Shown piece by piece: positions 1 through 8,062 of a DNA stretch of 45,172 bases. The stretch is taken from contig NZ_JAODNM010000158.1 in the NCBI RefSeq assembly GCF_025464955.1, positions 1-45,172 of the forward strand, in the 5' to 3' direction. Positions within the stretch are counted from its first letter, which is position 1. Each line of letters starts with the position of its first letter. The notes beneath the pieces were generated by a model that searched no databases, was not told the origin of the DNA, and saw only the letters and a list, made by a program, of their open reading frames with translations. Both the position numbers and the translations under genes were made by a program. The stretch comes from Amycolatopsis sp. (GTDB taxonomy: Bacteria; Actinomycetota; Actinomycetes; Mycobacteriales; Pseudonocardiaceae).

Positions 1-15
1 TGTTCTGGCCATGGT

Positions 16-48
16 GCATGGTCACCGGGTTCGGACCGGTGACCATGC
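16..48. terminator. Perfect 13-bp inverted repeat, possible terminator
   Basis: Bases 16-28 and 36-48 are perfect reverse complements around a 7-base loop. No T-run follows on either strand, so the termination role is inferred. It lies downstream of the GH75 gene, whose stop is at 148. Confidence 0.4.
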
Positions 49-64
49 AGGCTGGCCGGGCAAG

Positions 65-106
65 TGTTCACGATGTTCTGAGACATAAACTGTTCACGAT
101 GTCCTG
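65..106. repeat. Two direct copies of a 16-bp motif
   Basis: TGTTCACGATGTTCTG at 65-80 recurs at 91-106 with one change, 26 bp apart. I associate motifs like this with actinobacterial transposon flanks, but no transposase lies nearby, so a mobile-element remnant is only a guess. Confidence 0.4.
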
Positions 107-114
107 GGCTGGGA

Positions 115-149
115 CAGCCGGCTCTAAGCGGCCGCAACGCTCACGAGTC
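115..149 (-). repeat. Dispersed palindromic intergenic repeat, copy 1
   Basis: Read on the minus strand, this stretch begins GACTCGTGAG at the stop codon of the GH75 gene and continues CGGCCGCTTAGAGCCGGC. It differs from the copy at 14151-14195 at 4 of 35 positions. The second arm is degraded here, so the hairpin is weaker than in copy 2. Confidence 0.55.
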
Positions 150-849
150 AGTTATTGGCGATGAACTGTCCGGCGAAGGTCCGCCCTTGGGAAATCGCGT
201 TGTCGTGGCTTTCGATCGGCGATACCTGGGAGTTCTTGAAAACGATGTAGGTTACCGGGCCCGACGTGCCGCCGGTCGACGGATCAGGGTCGATGCCCAG
301 CGACTGGGCCGTCGCATAGGACGCCTCGCCGATACTGTCGTCCGGGCCTTCGTCACCGAAGACGGCGTATTCGACGTGGCCGTTGTAAATCACCGCGAGC
401 ACATCGCCGCCTTGAAGACCGGCATCCTGGTAGTTCCACCGACTGCTGGGCAACGGGATAACTACATAAGGCAACTGAGCCGCGTTCAAAGCTTGTCCGT
501 CAGACTGATGGAAAGACGTGTCATTGTAGAAGCAGCAGTCAGTGTTCTCATTGCATTGCGTGGTCCGCTGACCATCGCAATCGACAGCCATCCCTGAGGT
601 CCAGAAGTAGGCACCAGCAGCACCGCAGATCGGTGTCTGGCCGCCGTTCTTGTCCGAGTAGGTACCGTTGGACACCTGGTTGCACTGCGCGGTCTTGGCC
701 AGGAGTGCGGCCGCCGACGGATCACCATCATCCGCTTGGGGCTGAACCTGGGCGACGTGCTCGGAATGCGGCCGAGCCGAAGCCTGGATGGGCGCAAGCA
801 ATGAACTCATAGCCACGAGTGCGACCACGAGCGCCTTTATCATCCTCAT
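148..849 (-). CDS. Secreted GH75 chitosanase-like protein
   Basis: This 233-residue protein begins with a signal peptide (about residues 1-25, ending ASA). Its C-terminal half carries AVFGDEGPDDSIGEAS at 162-177, the hallmark of glycoside hydrolase family 75, which cleaves chitosan. D166 and E175, nine residues apart, are the expected catalytic acidic pair. The central part holds six cysteines (56, 75, 91, 99, 105, 106), fitting a disulfide-stabilised exported enzyme. GGAGGTAAGGC precedes the ATG, supporting this start. It appears monocistronic. The family call rests on the motif; activity on chitosan is inferred. Confidence 0.8.
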   Translation of the reverse strand: MRMIKALVVALVAMSSLLAPIQASARPHSEHVAQVQPQADDGDPSAAALLAKTAQCNQVSNGTYSDKNGGQTPICGAAGAYFWTSGMAVDCDGQRTTQCNENTDCCFYNDTSFHQSDGQALNAAQLPYVVIPLPSSRWNYQDAGLQGGDVLAVIYNGHVEYAVFGDEGPDDSIGEASYATAQSLGIDPDPSTGGTSGPVTYIVFKNSQVSPIESHDNAISQGRTFAGQFIANN

Positions 850-1118
850 GCCTTACCTCCGATGGGATAAAAAAACAGCATCGACAGAACTGCGACACTC
901 GCGGTGACGGAGGCTCAGAATGAGAACCGAAATGGGGACCGCGGTCAGGAATGCCAACAGTGACTAGCGCTGCACCTCATTCCACTAATGCACCTAGCGC
1001 ATGTCGCATTTGGGTGTGACGTGGATCTCAGTTCGCCTCTTAGTTTAAGACGTGAAGACTCAGCGCGTCAACAGGTGATCTTCACCCGTATCTGAGCGTC
1101 GTTCACGTTCCCTCGGGG

Positions 1119-1151
1119 CCACCCTTGCGGCGTTGAACGCCACAAGGGTGG
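1119..1151. repeat. 33-bp near-perfect palindrome
   Basis: Arms 1119-1134 and 1136-1151 are complementary at 15 of 16 positions around a single central base. As RNA it would form a long hairpin. It belongs to no gene and could be a terminator or a REP-like element. Confidence 0.5.
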
Positions 1152-1503
1152 AACGTAAGGGTGTCCGGTGGTTGGTCGGTTGAGGTGATGGGTTCGGCTT
1201 TACTGCACCAAGGACCGGGGCGAGTTGGTGCATGCGCAAGGGGTTCGAGGGCCTGTCGCGTCGTGTTGTTGTGACTGGTGTCGCTGATGTGGCAGGTGTG
1301 ACGTTGTGACGTGTCGTGTAGGCCACCTTCACGGCATAAGGCGCACTCAACTAGGCCTTGACACCGTCTCTGCCCCGCCGAAAGTGCCTTCAGGAGCCCC
1401 AACAGCTCAGACGCGACTGGCCTTCAGCTCTGCTACCAGCACCCACTCGCCCCGGTCCTTGCTGCTCTGGACAGAACCGACCACCCCGAACCCTTAAGTT
1501 CCA
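1150..1503. repeat. Diverged inverted repeat pair with a 22-bp core
   Basis: AAGGACCGGGGCGAGTTGGTGC at 1210-1231 recurs inverted at 1439-1460 with one mismatch. Flanking blocks align with gaps, for example GGAAC-TAAGGGT and GGTCGGTT, giving two copies of about 70-85 bp in opposite orientation separated by about 200 bp. They may be decayed copies of a mobile element or REP-like unit; no ORF between them resembles a transposase. Confidence 0.45.
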
Positions 1504-1572
1504 GGCATTGGCGTTTGAGCACCTAAGGTGGCCTAATGGGGTCTTTTGCGGCTGCCCAGGTGAGGTCGGGGC

Positions 1573-1833
1573 TCAGGCGGTGAGGGTGGAGAGGTAGGCA
1601 CGCCAGGAGGGGGCGGGGAGGGTTAGGGCGCCTGCGGCGGGGGATTTTGAGTCTCGGATGGCGACGACGGAGTCGGTGAGGGCGACCTCGACACAGTCGC
1701 CGTTGGAACCTTCGCCGCCGCTGTAGGTGCTCTTTCGCCAGTTCGGGACGAAGGCGACCTCGACGCAGTCACCGTTTTCGCCAGAGCCGCCGCTGTAACT
1801 GCTCTTACGCCAGTGGGCGTTGGTCAGGTCCAC
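1573..1833 (-). CDS. DUF397 protein with internally duplicated motif
   Basis: This 86-residue protein has the DUF397 signature WRKSSYSGG...GDCVEVA twice: at about residues 8-27 and again at 32-51, followed by the normal tail VAIRDSKSP. A usual DUF397 protein has one such unit and is about 60-70 residues long. It lies 26 bp downstream of the XRE-DUF5753 gene on the same strand, the common pairing in Streptomyces and relatives, where such pairs (WhiJ-like) affect development and secondary metabolism. The molecular role is unknown; partnership with the regulator is inferred from context. Confidence 0.8.
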   Translation of the reverse strand: MDLTNAHWRKSSYSGGSGENGDCVEVAFVPNWRKSTYSGGEGSNGDCVEVALTDSVVAIRDSKSPAAGALTLPAPSWRAYLSTLTA

Positions 1834-1859
1834 GAAACTCGCCTCTTCCGGCTCGGTGT

Positions 1860-2675
1860 CTACATCCCGGAGATCAGTGCGAGGGAGTCCTGCTCGTCCA
1901 GCGCGACCTCGGCGAGATGCTCAAAAAGCAGCGTAGCAGCGCGGACCTCTTGCTCCTTTTCGATTTGCATCGAGCCGAAGCCGTACTCGACGTACGCGAG
2001 ATCAACCTCGGCCGGTTCCGGGAAACTCACCACGATGAAGTTGCTGTACAGGCCATCATGCGAACCGACGTCTTGGGGAATCACCTGAACGGCGAGGTTC
2101 GGCAGGGAAGCCAGCTCGACGATGTGCTCGCGTTGCTGGCGGTCGCAAGTCTCCCGGTGCAGCACTGTTTCGTCGATGATGGCGTGCACGATCAACGGGC
2201 GTTCTTCGAAAAGCCGCTGCTTCCGGCGCAGGCGAACAGCGATCTGGTTCTCGAGTCGTTCGGCGCTGAGCGACTGTCGTGCAGCGTCGAAGGTGGCACG
2301 CATGTACGCCTCGGTTTGCAGCAAGCCGGGGACGAAACCCAGTTGGTAGGTCCGCACTGCCGAGGCGTCCGCCTCCACGGGCACAAACCCGCGGTCGTCC
2401 AAACCAAAAGCGTGCCACCAGCCTTTTTCCTTGGCGTAGTCGAACATCCGGACGTACGGTTCGTAGTCCGAGGTGATCACGCCGCAGCGGTCCAGCAGGG
2501 CCAGGAAGTCGTTAGACCCGGGGATGTAGCCCTGCTCGACCCGGCTCATCTTCGACTTCGAGAAGCGCAGGGGTCGACCCATCGCCTCCTGGCTCATGCC
2601 GATGCCCTCGCGCAGGCGGCGCAGTGTCCGGCCCAGCTGCCGCCGTCGGTAGTTCGGCCCGCTCTGCTCTGCCAT
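1860..2675 (-). CDS. XRE-family regulator with DUF5753 domain
   Basis: From the ATG at 2675, preceded by GAGGAG six bases upstream, this is a 271-residue protein; a longer frame exists upstream but lacks such a site. Residues about 13-70 form a helix-turn-helix (LRRLREGIGMSQEAMGRPL, then SKSKMSRVEQG). The rest is the DUF5753 sensory region, with the typical VPGLLQTEAYMRA and LHRETCDRQQREHI segments. It probably binds DNA near its own promoter and works with the adjacent DUF397 protein. It is divergent from the gene at 2784, with about 108 bp of shared control region. Confidence 0.88.
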   Translation of the reverse strand: MAEQSGPNYRRRQLGRTLRRLREGIGMSQEAMGRPLRFSKSKMSRVEQGYIPGSNDFLALLDRCGVITSDYEPYVRMFDYAKEKGWWHAFGLDDRGFVPVEADASAVRTYQLGFVPGLLQTEAYMRATFDAARQSLSAERLENQIAVRLRRKQRLFEERPLIVHAIIDETVLHRETCDRQQREHIVELASLPNLAVQVIPQDVGSHDGLYSNFIVVSFPEPAEVDLAYVEYGFGSMQIEKEQEVRAATLLFEHLAEVALDEQDSLALISGM

Positions 2676-2783
2676 CTCACTCCTCGCCACCACTTGATCA
2701 CGAATGGTAAGCCGGGACCCGCCGAGCTGGGACTCCCAGTTCGGACCCGGAAGGCCCGTGAGTCGGCCGGTCACCCTGCGTCA

Positions 2784-3149
2784 ATGGATCTTTGGGGCTA
2801 TCCGCACGAACTCGAATATCGCCGCGAGGAGCGAAAGGGGTTCCGCGAGCACGAATACACCGAACTCGTCGACGACATGGGTTTCGTCTTCGAGCACCGC
2901 TCGGAGCTGTGGAAGAACTGGACCGTGCGCTATACGACCGCGTGCGCCCAGGACTTCCTGCAGCGCAAACACGCGCCGCGCGGGACGTTCGTGGTCAGCC
3001 TGTATCGGCTGTTCCCCGGCGAGCGCCGGCATGTGGTGACGATCCGGTTGAAGTGGCCGGGAAAAGTGGTCCGCGGTCAGACTTCGGTGCGGCTGGACGA
3101 CGAAAAAGTCCCCTTCAGCTCGTCCTCCCCCGACAGAAGGACGAGCTGA
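2784..3149 (+). CDS. Hypothetical 121-residue protein
   Basis: The ATG at 2784 opens a frame starting MDLWGYPHELEYRRE. The protein is rich in aromatic and charged residues, with no signal peptide or membrane segment, and I recognise no domain. The body (to about residue 105) is coding-like, but the last 15 or so codons run into the terminator hairpin of the convergent ABC permease gene (3108-3156), so the C-terminus VPFSSSSPDRRTS is encoded by terminator DNA. Upstream in-frame sequence is antisense to the regulator gene and is left out. Confidence 0.6.
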   Translation: MDLWGYPHELEYRREERKGFREHEYTELVDDMGFVFEHRSELWKNWTVRYTTACAQDFLQRKHAPRGTFVVSLYRLFPGERRHVVTIRLKWPGKVVRGQTSVRLDDEKVPFSSSSPDRRTS

Positions 3150-3156
3150 AGGGGAC
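3108..3156 (-). terminator. Strong intrinsic terminator of the ABC transporter operon
   Basis: Arms 3108-3126 and 3138-3156 form a perfect 19-bp stem with an 11-base loop. On the minus strand it is followed by TTTTT, as expected for rho-independent termination of the 6141-3170 operon. It overlaps the last codons of the plus-strand gene ending at 3149. Confidence 0.85.
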
Positions 3157-3169
3157 ACGGTCCCCCGAC

Positions 3170-5425
3170 CTATTCGTCGGCGAGCGGTTCCGCACGCACC
3201 CGATTCAACGCGGGCGTGCAGACCGACGCCGCGAGGACAGCGACCCCGATGCCGAGCACGATCGGCGCCAGCACCCACGGGCTGAGCACGATCGGGCCTT
3301 CGTTCGCGGTGCTGAACAACCCGACACCGACAAGTACCCCAACCACGCCGGCTCCAATCGTCGCGACCAGCGCCGGCAACGCCGCCTCCATCCGCAACGC
3401 TCGTGCCAGCACCTTTACCGGCGTTCCCGCCGCGATCAGCGCGCCGAACGTCCGGCGCCGGTCCATCACCGAGCCCGCGGTCGCCACCGCCGCGCTGCAA
3501 CCGGCGAGTACCGCTGCCGCGATCAACCCGATCACGGTTACCCGGCGAAGGTCGTCCAGCTGGGTCTGGTGGTTGCCGAGGTGCAGGTCGCGGCTCGACA
3601 CCTCGGTCCCGCCGGAGGCGGCGACCAGCGCGGTGCGAACGGTCTCGTAGTTCGCCGGCGTCGTCGGCACGGCGACGGTGACGTTCGTCGTCGGTGAGTT
3701 CAGCACGCTGGCCGGTACCGCCGCCGGGTCGATGATCAAGGAACCGCTGAGGTCCTGGTCGGTCGCGATGATCGGCCGGACGACCGTCCCCGCGGCCAGC
3801 GGCGCGCCCGGGTCATCGTAGGTCGGTTTCACCTGCGTTCCGGCCAAATCGATCTGCTCGGTGCTGTAGACCGCAGGCCCTGGCCGGCATGTACCGGTCA
3901 ACCTGAACCTGGTCAGCTGGTTGATCTGGGCGCAGTCCAGCACTAGCGCCGACCCGCCGTAGGTGGCGCCCTGACCGGCCGCACCGGAGGTGGCCAGCAG
4001 GACACCCGGGACCGAGACGCTCTTCTGCGAAATGCCGTACTTCGCCAGCGCCGCATCGGTCTTGGTGGCGATCTGCGCCGCCTTGTCCGGCGACGACACG
4101 GTGTAAAGCACGGAATCCTGGAACGACCGGCCGCCGCCCGAAAGCGATTCGAAACTCGGCAACAGCGTCAGCGCCATCGAACCGGCGAACACGGCGAGCA
4201 CCACCCCTGCGGATGCCCGATACGCGCCCTTCGGATCGTCACGCAACCGACGTCCCGCCAGCAGCCCGGCCGGTTTGCGCCAGACCCGGACGAACGTCCC
4301 GCCGACCGCGGAAGTAACCCACGGACCGACCAAGGCCGCCGACGCGACGAGCATCGCGAGGCCGAGAAGAACCGGGCCGGGGCCACCGGACCTGCCGTTC
4401 GTGACCGCGTAGAGGAAGACCAGCCCGGCCACCGGCAGCGACAGCAAACGCCACCAGTGCAACGGTTTGCGGGCGTGCGAGGCCACCGCGCCCAGCGGCG
4501 TCTTCAGCACCCGGCGCAGACCGAACGCCGCGGCCAGCACAACCAGTACCGGCACCGCGATCACCAGCGTGATCGTCAACCCCAACGGCGGCGAGAAGTC
4601 GCTCGCCTGCCAGGTCCCCCCGGCCCAGGGCACGAACGTGGCGAGGCCGTGCAGCACGGGACTGATCAGCAACCCGACCACCGCACCGACGATCGCGGAC
4701 ACCGATGTCTCTGCCGCGACCATCCCGGTGACCTGGCCGGGAGTCGCGCCGGCCAGCCGGATCGCAGCGAGGCGGCGTTCCCGCCGAGCGGCGGTCAACC
4801 GCGCGGAGGAGGCGACGAGCACCAGGCTCGGCACCATCAGCACCACGATGCCGACGCCGGACAGCAGGACCAGCTCGGGATCGATCTGGCCAGGCCCGGA
4901 CGCGAACCCCGGTGCCGGTACCGAGTTCTTCGGCATGTCGGCCGCGTTGTGACCGACCACAACGACGAGTTGCTCCGGGAAGCTCAGCGCGTCTTCGGTG
5001 AGCGAACCGACCAGCTTCGGTCCGAACCGGTCGGCCAACTGCCCCGCCGGGACGCTGTGCATGAGCTTGCCGAGGTCCGGCGAAACCAGCGTCTCGCCCG
5101 CCGCCGGCAGCTTCGGCATCCCGGTGGGTAGCAACACCGAGTCCGGGTTGCCCAGCGCGGCGACGTCGATCCGGGTGATCTTTTTGCCGTTGAAGTAGTC
5201 CGTGCTGCTGTCGAGCAGCACCTTCGAGGGGGCGCCCCCGTCCATCGCGTGGAAGGCGTTCTGCCAAACCGCCCGTTCGGCGCGGATCCCAGTCGCGAAC
5301 GGCAGGCTCACCAGCAGCAGCACGAGCCCGGTCGCCACCGCGACCCCGACCGCGGTGAGGATCGCGGACGTCCTGGTTCGGCGGTCGATCCGGAGTACGC
5401 GCCAGGCCAGTTGGAGCGCGTTCAT
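3170..5425 (-). CDS. FtsX-like ABC transporter permease
   Basis: This 751-residue membrane protein has the double FtsX layout: an N-terminal anchor (about 18-45), an extracellular domain, a membrane block with three or four helices (around 185-330), further central helices, a second extracellular domain and a C-terminal block of three helices. Such permeases work with a cytoplasmic ATPase in export, lipoprotein handling or antimicrobial-peptide resistance, not import. Its ATG overlaps the stop of the ATPase gene by four bases, indicating translational coupling. The two-component system across the divergent promoter is the usual companion of such transporters. The substrate cannot be read from the sequence. 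Confidence 0.88.
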   Translation of the reverse strand: MNALQLAWRVLRIDRRTRTSAILTAVGVAVATGLVLLLVSLPFATGIRAERAVWQNAFHAMDGGAPSKVLLDSSTDYFNGKKITRIDVAALGNPDSVLLPTGMPKLPAAGETLVSPDLGKLMHSVPAGQLADRFGPKLVGSLTEDALSFPEQLVVVVGHNAADMPKNSVPAPGFASGPGQIDPELVLLSGVGIVVLMVPSLVLVASSARLTAARRERRLAAIRLAGATPGQVTGMVAAETSVSAIVGAVVGLLISPVLHGLATFVPWAGGTWQASDFSPPLGLTITLVIAVPVLVVLAAAFGLRRVLKTPLGAVASHARKPLHWWRLLSLPVAGLVFLYAVTNGRSGGPGPVLLGLAMLVASAALVGPWVTSAVGGTFVRVWRKPAGLLAGRRLRDDPKGAYRASAGVVLAVFAGSMALTLLPSFESLSGGGRSFQDSVLYTVSSPDKAAQIATKTDAALAKYGISQKSVSVPGVLLATSGAAGQGATYGGSALVLDCAQINQLTRFRLTGTCRPGPAVYSTEQIDLAGTQVKPTYDDPGAPLAAGTVVRPIIATDQDLSGSLIIDPAAVPASVLNSPTTNVTVAVPTTPANYETVRTALVAASGGTEVSSRDLHLGNHQTQLDDLRRVTVIGLIAAAVLAGCSAAVATAGSVMDRRRTFGALIAAGTPVKVLARALRMEAALPALVATIGAGVVGVLVGVGLFSTANEGPIVLSPWVLAPIVLGIGVAVLAASVCTPALNRVRAEPLADE

Positions 5426-6141
5426 GCGGCGAGCCTGGTGGCGATCAGCCCGTCGCGGATGGCGACGGTCCTCGGCATCGACTCGGCGAGGTCGCGGTCG
5501 TGGGTCACCACGATCACCGCGGCGCCGGACTCCGAAGCGGCCCCGAGGAGCGCGTTCATCGTGTCCTGCCCGGTCCGCGTGTCGAGCGCACCGGTCGGCT
5601 CATCGGCGAAGATCACCTTCGGCTGGTGGGTCAGCGCCCGCGCGATCGCGACACGCTGCGCCTCACCGCCGGACAACTCGCCGGGGCGTCGGCTTTCCTT
5701 GCCCTCGAGGCCGAGCCGCGTGAGCCACTCCCTGCCGCGCGACAACGCCTCCTTGCGGCCGGTGCCCCCGAGCAGCAGCGGCAACGCGACGTTCTCCTCG
5801 GCCGTCAGCTCGGCGACGAGCATGCCGGACTGGAAGACGAACCCGAACTCGGTACGCCGTAGCTCACTGCGCTTCTTCTCCCCGAGCTGGTCGATCCGCT
5901 GTCCGCCAAGGAGGATCTCCCCGGCGTCCGCCCGCAGGATGCCCGCGAGGACGTGCAGCAGCGAGGTCTTGCCGGAGCCCGACGGACCGACGATCGCCAC
6001 GGCGTCCCCGGCCATGATGTCGATGTCGACCCCGGCCAACGCGTGCTGGGTGCCGTAACGCTTCACCAGGCCGCGCCCGGAAAGCACCGGGGTGCCGGCG
6101 GTCGGTACAGCGTTCTGCGAGCGGTATTGCCGCGGATCCAC
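5422..6141 (-). CDS. ABC transporter ATP-binding protein (MacB/LolD type)
   Basis: This 239-residue ATPase contains Walker A GPSGSGKTS (52-60), a Q-loop glutamine at 104, signature LSGGEAQR (156-163), Walker B VIFADEP (176-182) and an H-loop histidine at 214. It has the compact form that partners FtsX-type permeases, and the permease gene follows with a 4-bp overlap. It should energise that permease on the cytoplasmic face. Its start faces the sensor kinase gene across about 175 bp. Confidence 0.92.
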   Translation of the reverse strand: MDPRQYRSQNAVPTAGTPVLSGRGLVKRYGTQHALAGVDIDIMAGDAVAIVGPSGSGKTSLLHVLAGILRADAGEILLGGQRIDQLGEKKRSELRRTEFGFVFQSGMLVAELTAEENVALPLLLGGTGRKEALSRGREWLTRLGLEGKESRRPGELSGGEAQRVAIARALTHQPKVIFADEPTGALDTRTGQDTMNALLGAASESGAAVIVVTHDRDLAESMPRTVAIRDGLIATRLAA

Positions 6142-6240
6142 GAGTTCTCCCTCTGGTTCTGGCTTGCTGTTGGGAAGGAGCCTCGCCGAAACAGGTGGGT
6201 GTCCACTTCGGGCAGACGGCCAGGCCTGGGGCCGCCGGTA

Positions 6241-6256
6241 TCGGCCGATCGGCCGA
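6241..6256. promoter_or_regulatory. 16-bp perfect palindrome in divergent promoter
   Basis: TCGGCCGATCGGCCGA is fully self-complementary and lies between the ABC operon and the two-component genes, 60 bp upstream of the kinase start. It could be the operator of the response regulator encoded at 8059; that link is inferred. Confidence 0.35.
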
Positions 6257-6316
6257 CCCGCCGTGGCCGACCGGCCAAGGTGCGAATGCCCGCGGATCCT
6301 CTAACGTCGTCTTGTG

Positions 6317-8062
6317 ATGGACCGAGATGCGCTACTCGCCAAGGTGACCGTCCTTTGGCGACGCTTCGGGCCGCCAGGGGTGATCCTGCTCGCCGCGTTG
6401 CTGTGCGACGTGGGAATCGTGCTCGGAGCAGCCTTCGATTCGGTCGGCCCCAAGGGCATCGACCTGCTGTTGCTGCCCGGAATCGCGTCGATGGCCGCCT
6501 GTGCGGTCTGGGCCAGGACCCGGCCGGCGGTTGCCGCGTTCGCCGGCGCGGGCTCGTTGATCTTCTTCAGCATCCTGATCCGGTACTTCGACGTGCCGGC
6601 CTATTCGACGATGCTCGCCAACACCACCTTCACCGAAGTGGTCGGCGGCTGCGAACTCGTCTACTACGCCGTACGGCGAGTACGACCCGGCGTGGCGTTC
6701 GCCGCCGTGTGTTCGCTGGTCGTCGGCGCTCTCGTCGCCGTCGGCGGCCGGTCATACCACGCCCAACCGGGCTCCAGCAGCTTCGGCCAGTCGCTGATCT
6801 ACGGCGTGTTGATGCTGTTCGCGGCGGTGCTCATCGGCTTGTACGGCCGGCGCCCCGACACCGAGCAGAAGACGAACGGGCTGCTGGAGCTCGTCCGCGA
6901 CCAATGGCTGCTCATCGGCGGCTTGGCGTTCATGCTGTTCCTTGAACTCGCGTCCGGGCTCAACGACGGGCTGCGCGGGGTCCCGATCATTTTCTGCTCG
7001 ATCGCCGCGGCCGGGTTGGCGGTGCTGGCCGGCCGCTATCCGGTCCGCGCGTCGCTGGGTATCGCCGCGGTGATGGCGTTCGGCGGACTGGTCGCCGCGG
7101 TGCTGGGCACCAGGAATTTTCCGCAGGTGGCGCCCACTCAGGTCCTCGCCGGGATGGCGGCGGTGACCTACCTCATCCGGTCCGCCGTGCCGGCCCGTGC
7201 CTGGGCGTGTATCGGCGTGATGTCCGCGGTCGTCGCGGTCGACACCGTGGTGGGCTCGTATCGGCAGTCCTACAGCGGTGGCCTCGCGGAGATCAAGCAG
7301 TCGTTCATCGGGGCTGTCCTGCTGCTCGGCATCTCGGTCGCGCTCGGCCTGTTCCTGCGTTCGCGGGAGTCGGAGCGGAAGACGGTCGTCAAGTCGGCGG
7401 TGACCGACGCCCAGACCTCCGAACGGATGGCACTGGCGCGCGAACTGCACGACGTCGTCGCCCACCACGTCACCGGCATCGTGGTGCAGGCGCAAGCCGC
7501 GCAGATGATGGGCGGCAAGGACCCGCAGATCGCGCTGGACGCGTTGGCGCGGATCGAAACCGCGGGCGGGGAAGCGCTCACGGCCATGCGGCGGCTGGTG
7601 CGCAGCATGCGGGGCGACGCGCCGGCCGGCAGCAGCGAGTTCAGCGAGCAGGCCACCACGGACCTCGCCGCGGACCTGCGGCGGCTGGTCGACGGGGTGA
7701 ACAACGGCGTGCCGACGACGTTGGAGCTCAACCTGCCGGACGACCTGCCCCAGGAGGTCGGGCGTTCGGCGCTGCGGCTCGTCCAGGAGTCGCTCACGAA
7801 CATCGGCAAACACGCGGCGGGCGTGCGCATGGCGACCGTGCTCGCCGAGGTCACCGGCAACGAACTACACCTGCTCGTCACCGATGACGGACAGGAAGAA
7901 CGCCGGACCGCCACTGACGCCGGTGCCCGGCGCGAGGGCGGCTACGGTCTGATCGGCATGCGCGAGCGCGTCGAACTGCTGCACGGCAGGCTGTTCGCCG
8001 GACGCGGATACGACGGCGGCTGGCGTGTCGAAGCTTGGCTGCCCGTGGAGGGGGACGAATGA
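6317..8062 (+). CDS. NarL-type sensor histidine kinase
   Basis: This 581-residue protein has about ten hydrophobic segments in its first 350 residues, then a HisKA_3 dimerisation domain with the H-box ALARELHDVVAHH (phosphoacceptor His about 378), and a HATPase domain with LRLVQESLTNIGKHA and GYGLIGMRERVELL. It should autophosphorylate on the histidine and pass phosphate to the response regulator, whose ATG overlaps its stop codon (ATGA). A GTG directly before the ATG is an alternative start; neither has a clear ribosome site. It probably senses envelope stress relevant to the divergent ABC exporter; the signal is unknown. Confidence 0.9.
   Translation: MDRDALLAKVTVLWRRFGPPGVILLAALLCDVGIVLGAAFDSVGPKGIDLLLLPGIASMAACAVWARTRPAVAAFAGAGSLIFFSILIRYFDVPAYSTMLANTTFTEVVGGCELVYYAVRRVRPGVAFAAVCSLVVGALVAVGGRSYHAQPGSSSFGQSLIYGVLMLFAAVLIGLYGRRPDTEQKTNGLLELVRDQWLLIGGLAFMLFLELASGLNDGLRGVPIIFCSIAAAGLAVLAGRYPVRASLGIAAVMAFGGLVAAVLGTRNFPQVAPTQVLAGMAAVTYLIRSAVPARAWACIGVMSAVVAVDTVVGSYRQSYSGGLAEIKQSFIGAVLLLGISVALGLFLRSRESERKTVVKSAVTDAQTSERMALARELHDVVAHHVTGIVVQAQAAQMMGGKDPQIALDALARIETAGGEALTAMRRLVRSMRGDAPAGSSEFSEQATTDLAADLRRLVDGVNNGVPTTLELNLPDDLPQEVGRSALRLVQESLTNIGKHAAGVRMATVLAEVTGNELHLLVTDDGQEERRTATDAGARREGGYGLIGMRERVELLHGRLFAGRGYDGGWRVEAWLPVEGDE

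Larger units (their letters stand above)
850..1572. other. 723-bp spacer without a convincing gene
   Basis: No open frame here looks protein-like: those present are low complexity, lack good ribosome binding sites and overlap each other on both strands. The stretch contains the 5' region of the GH75 gene, a 33-bp palindrome at 1119-1151 and two diverged inverted copies of a sequence at about 1150-1232 and 1436-1503. It reads as repeat-rich intergenic or degraded DNA. Confidence 0.6.

Noticed and set aside
1917..2783. Plus-strand extension upstream of the 2784 gene
   Set aside because: It is antisense to the XRE-DUF5753 gene, with no ribosome site and no recognisable protein. The ATG at 2784 is the sensible start.
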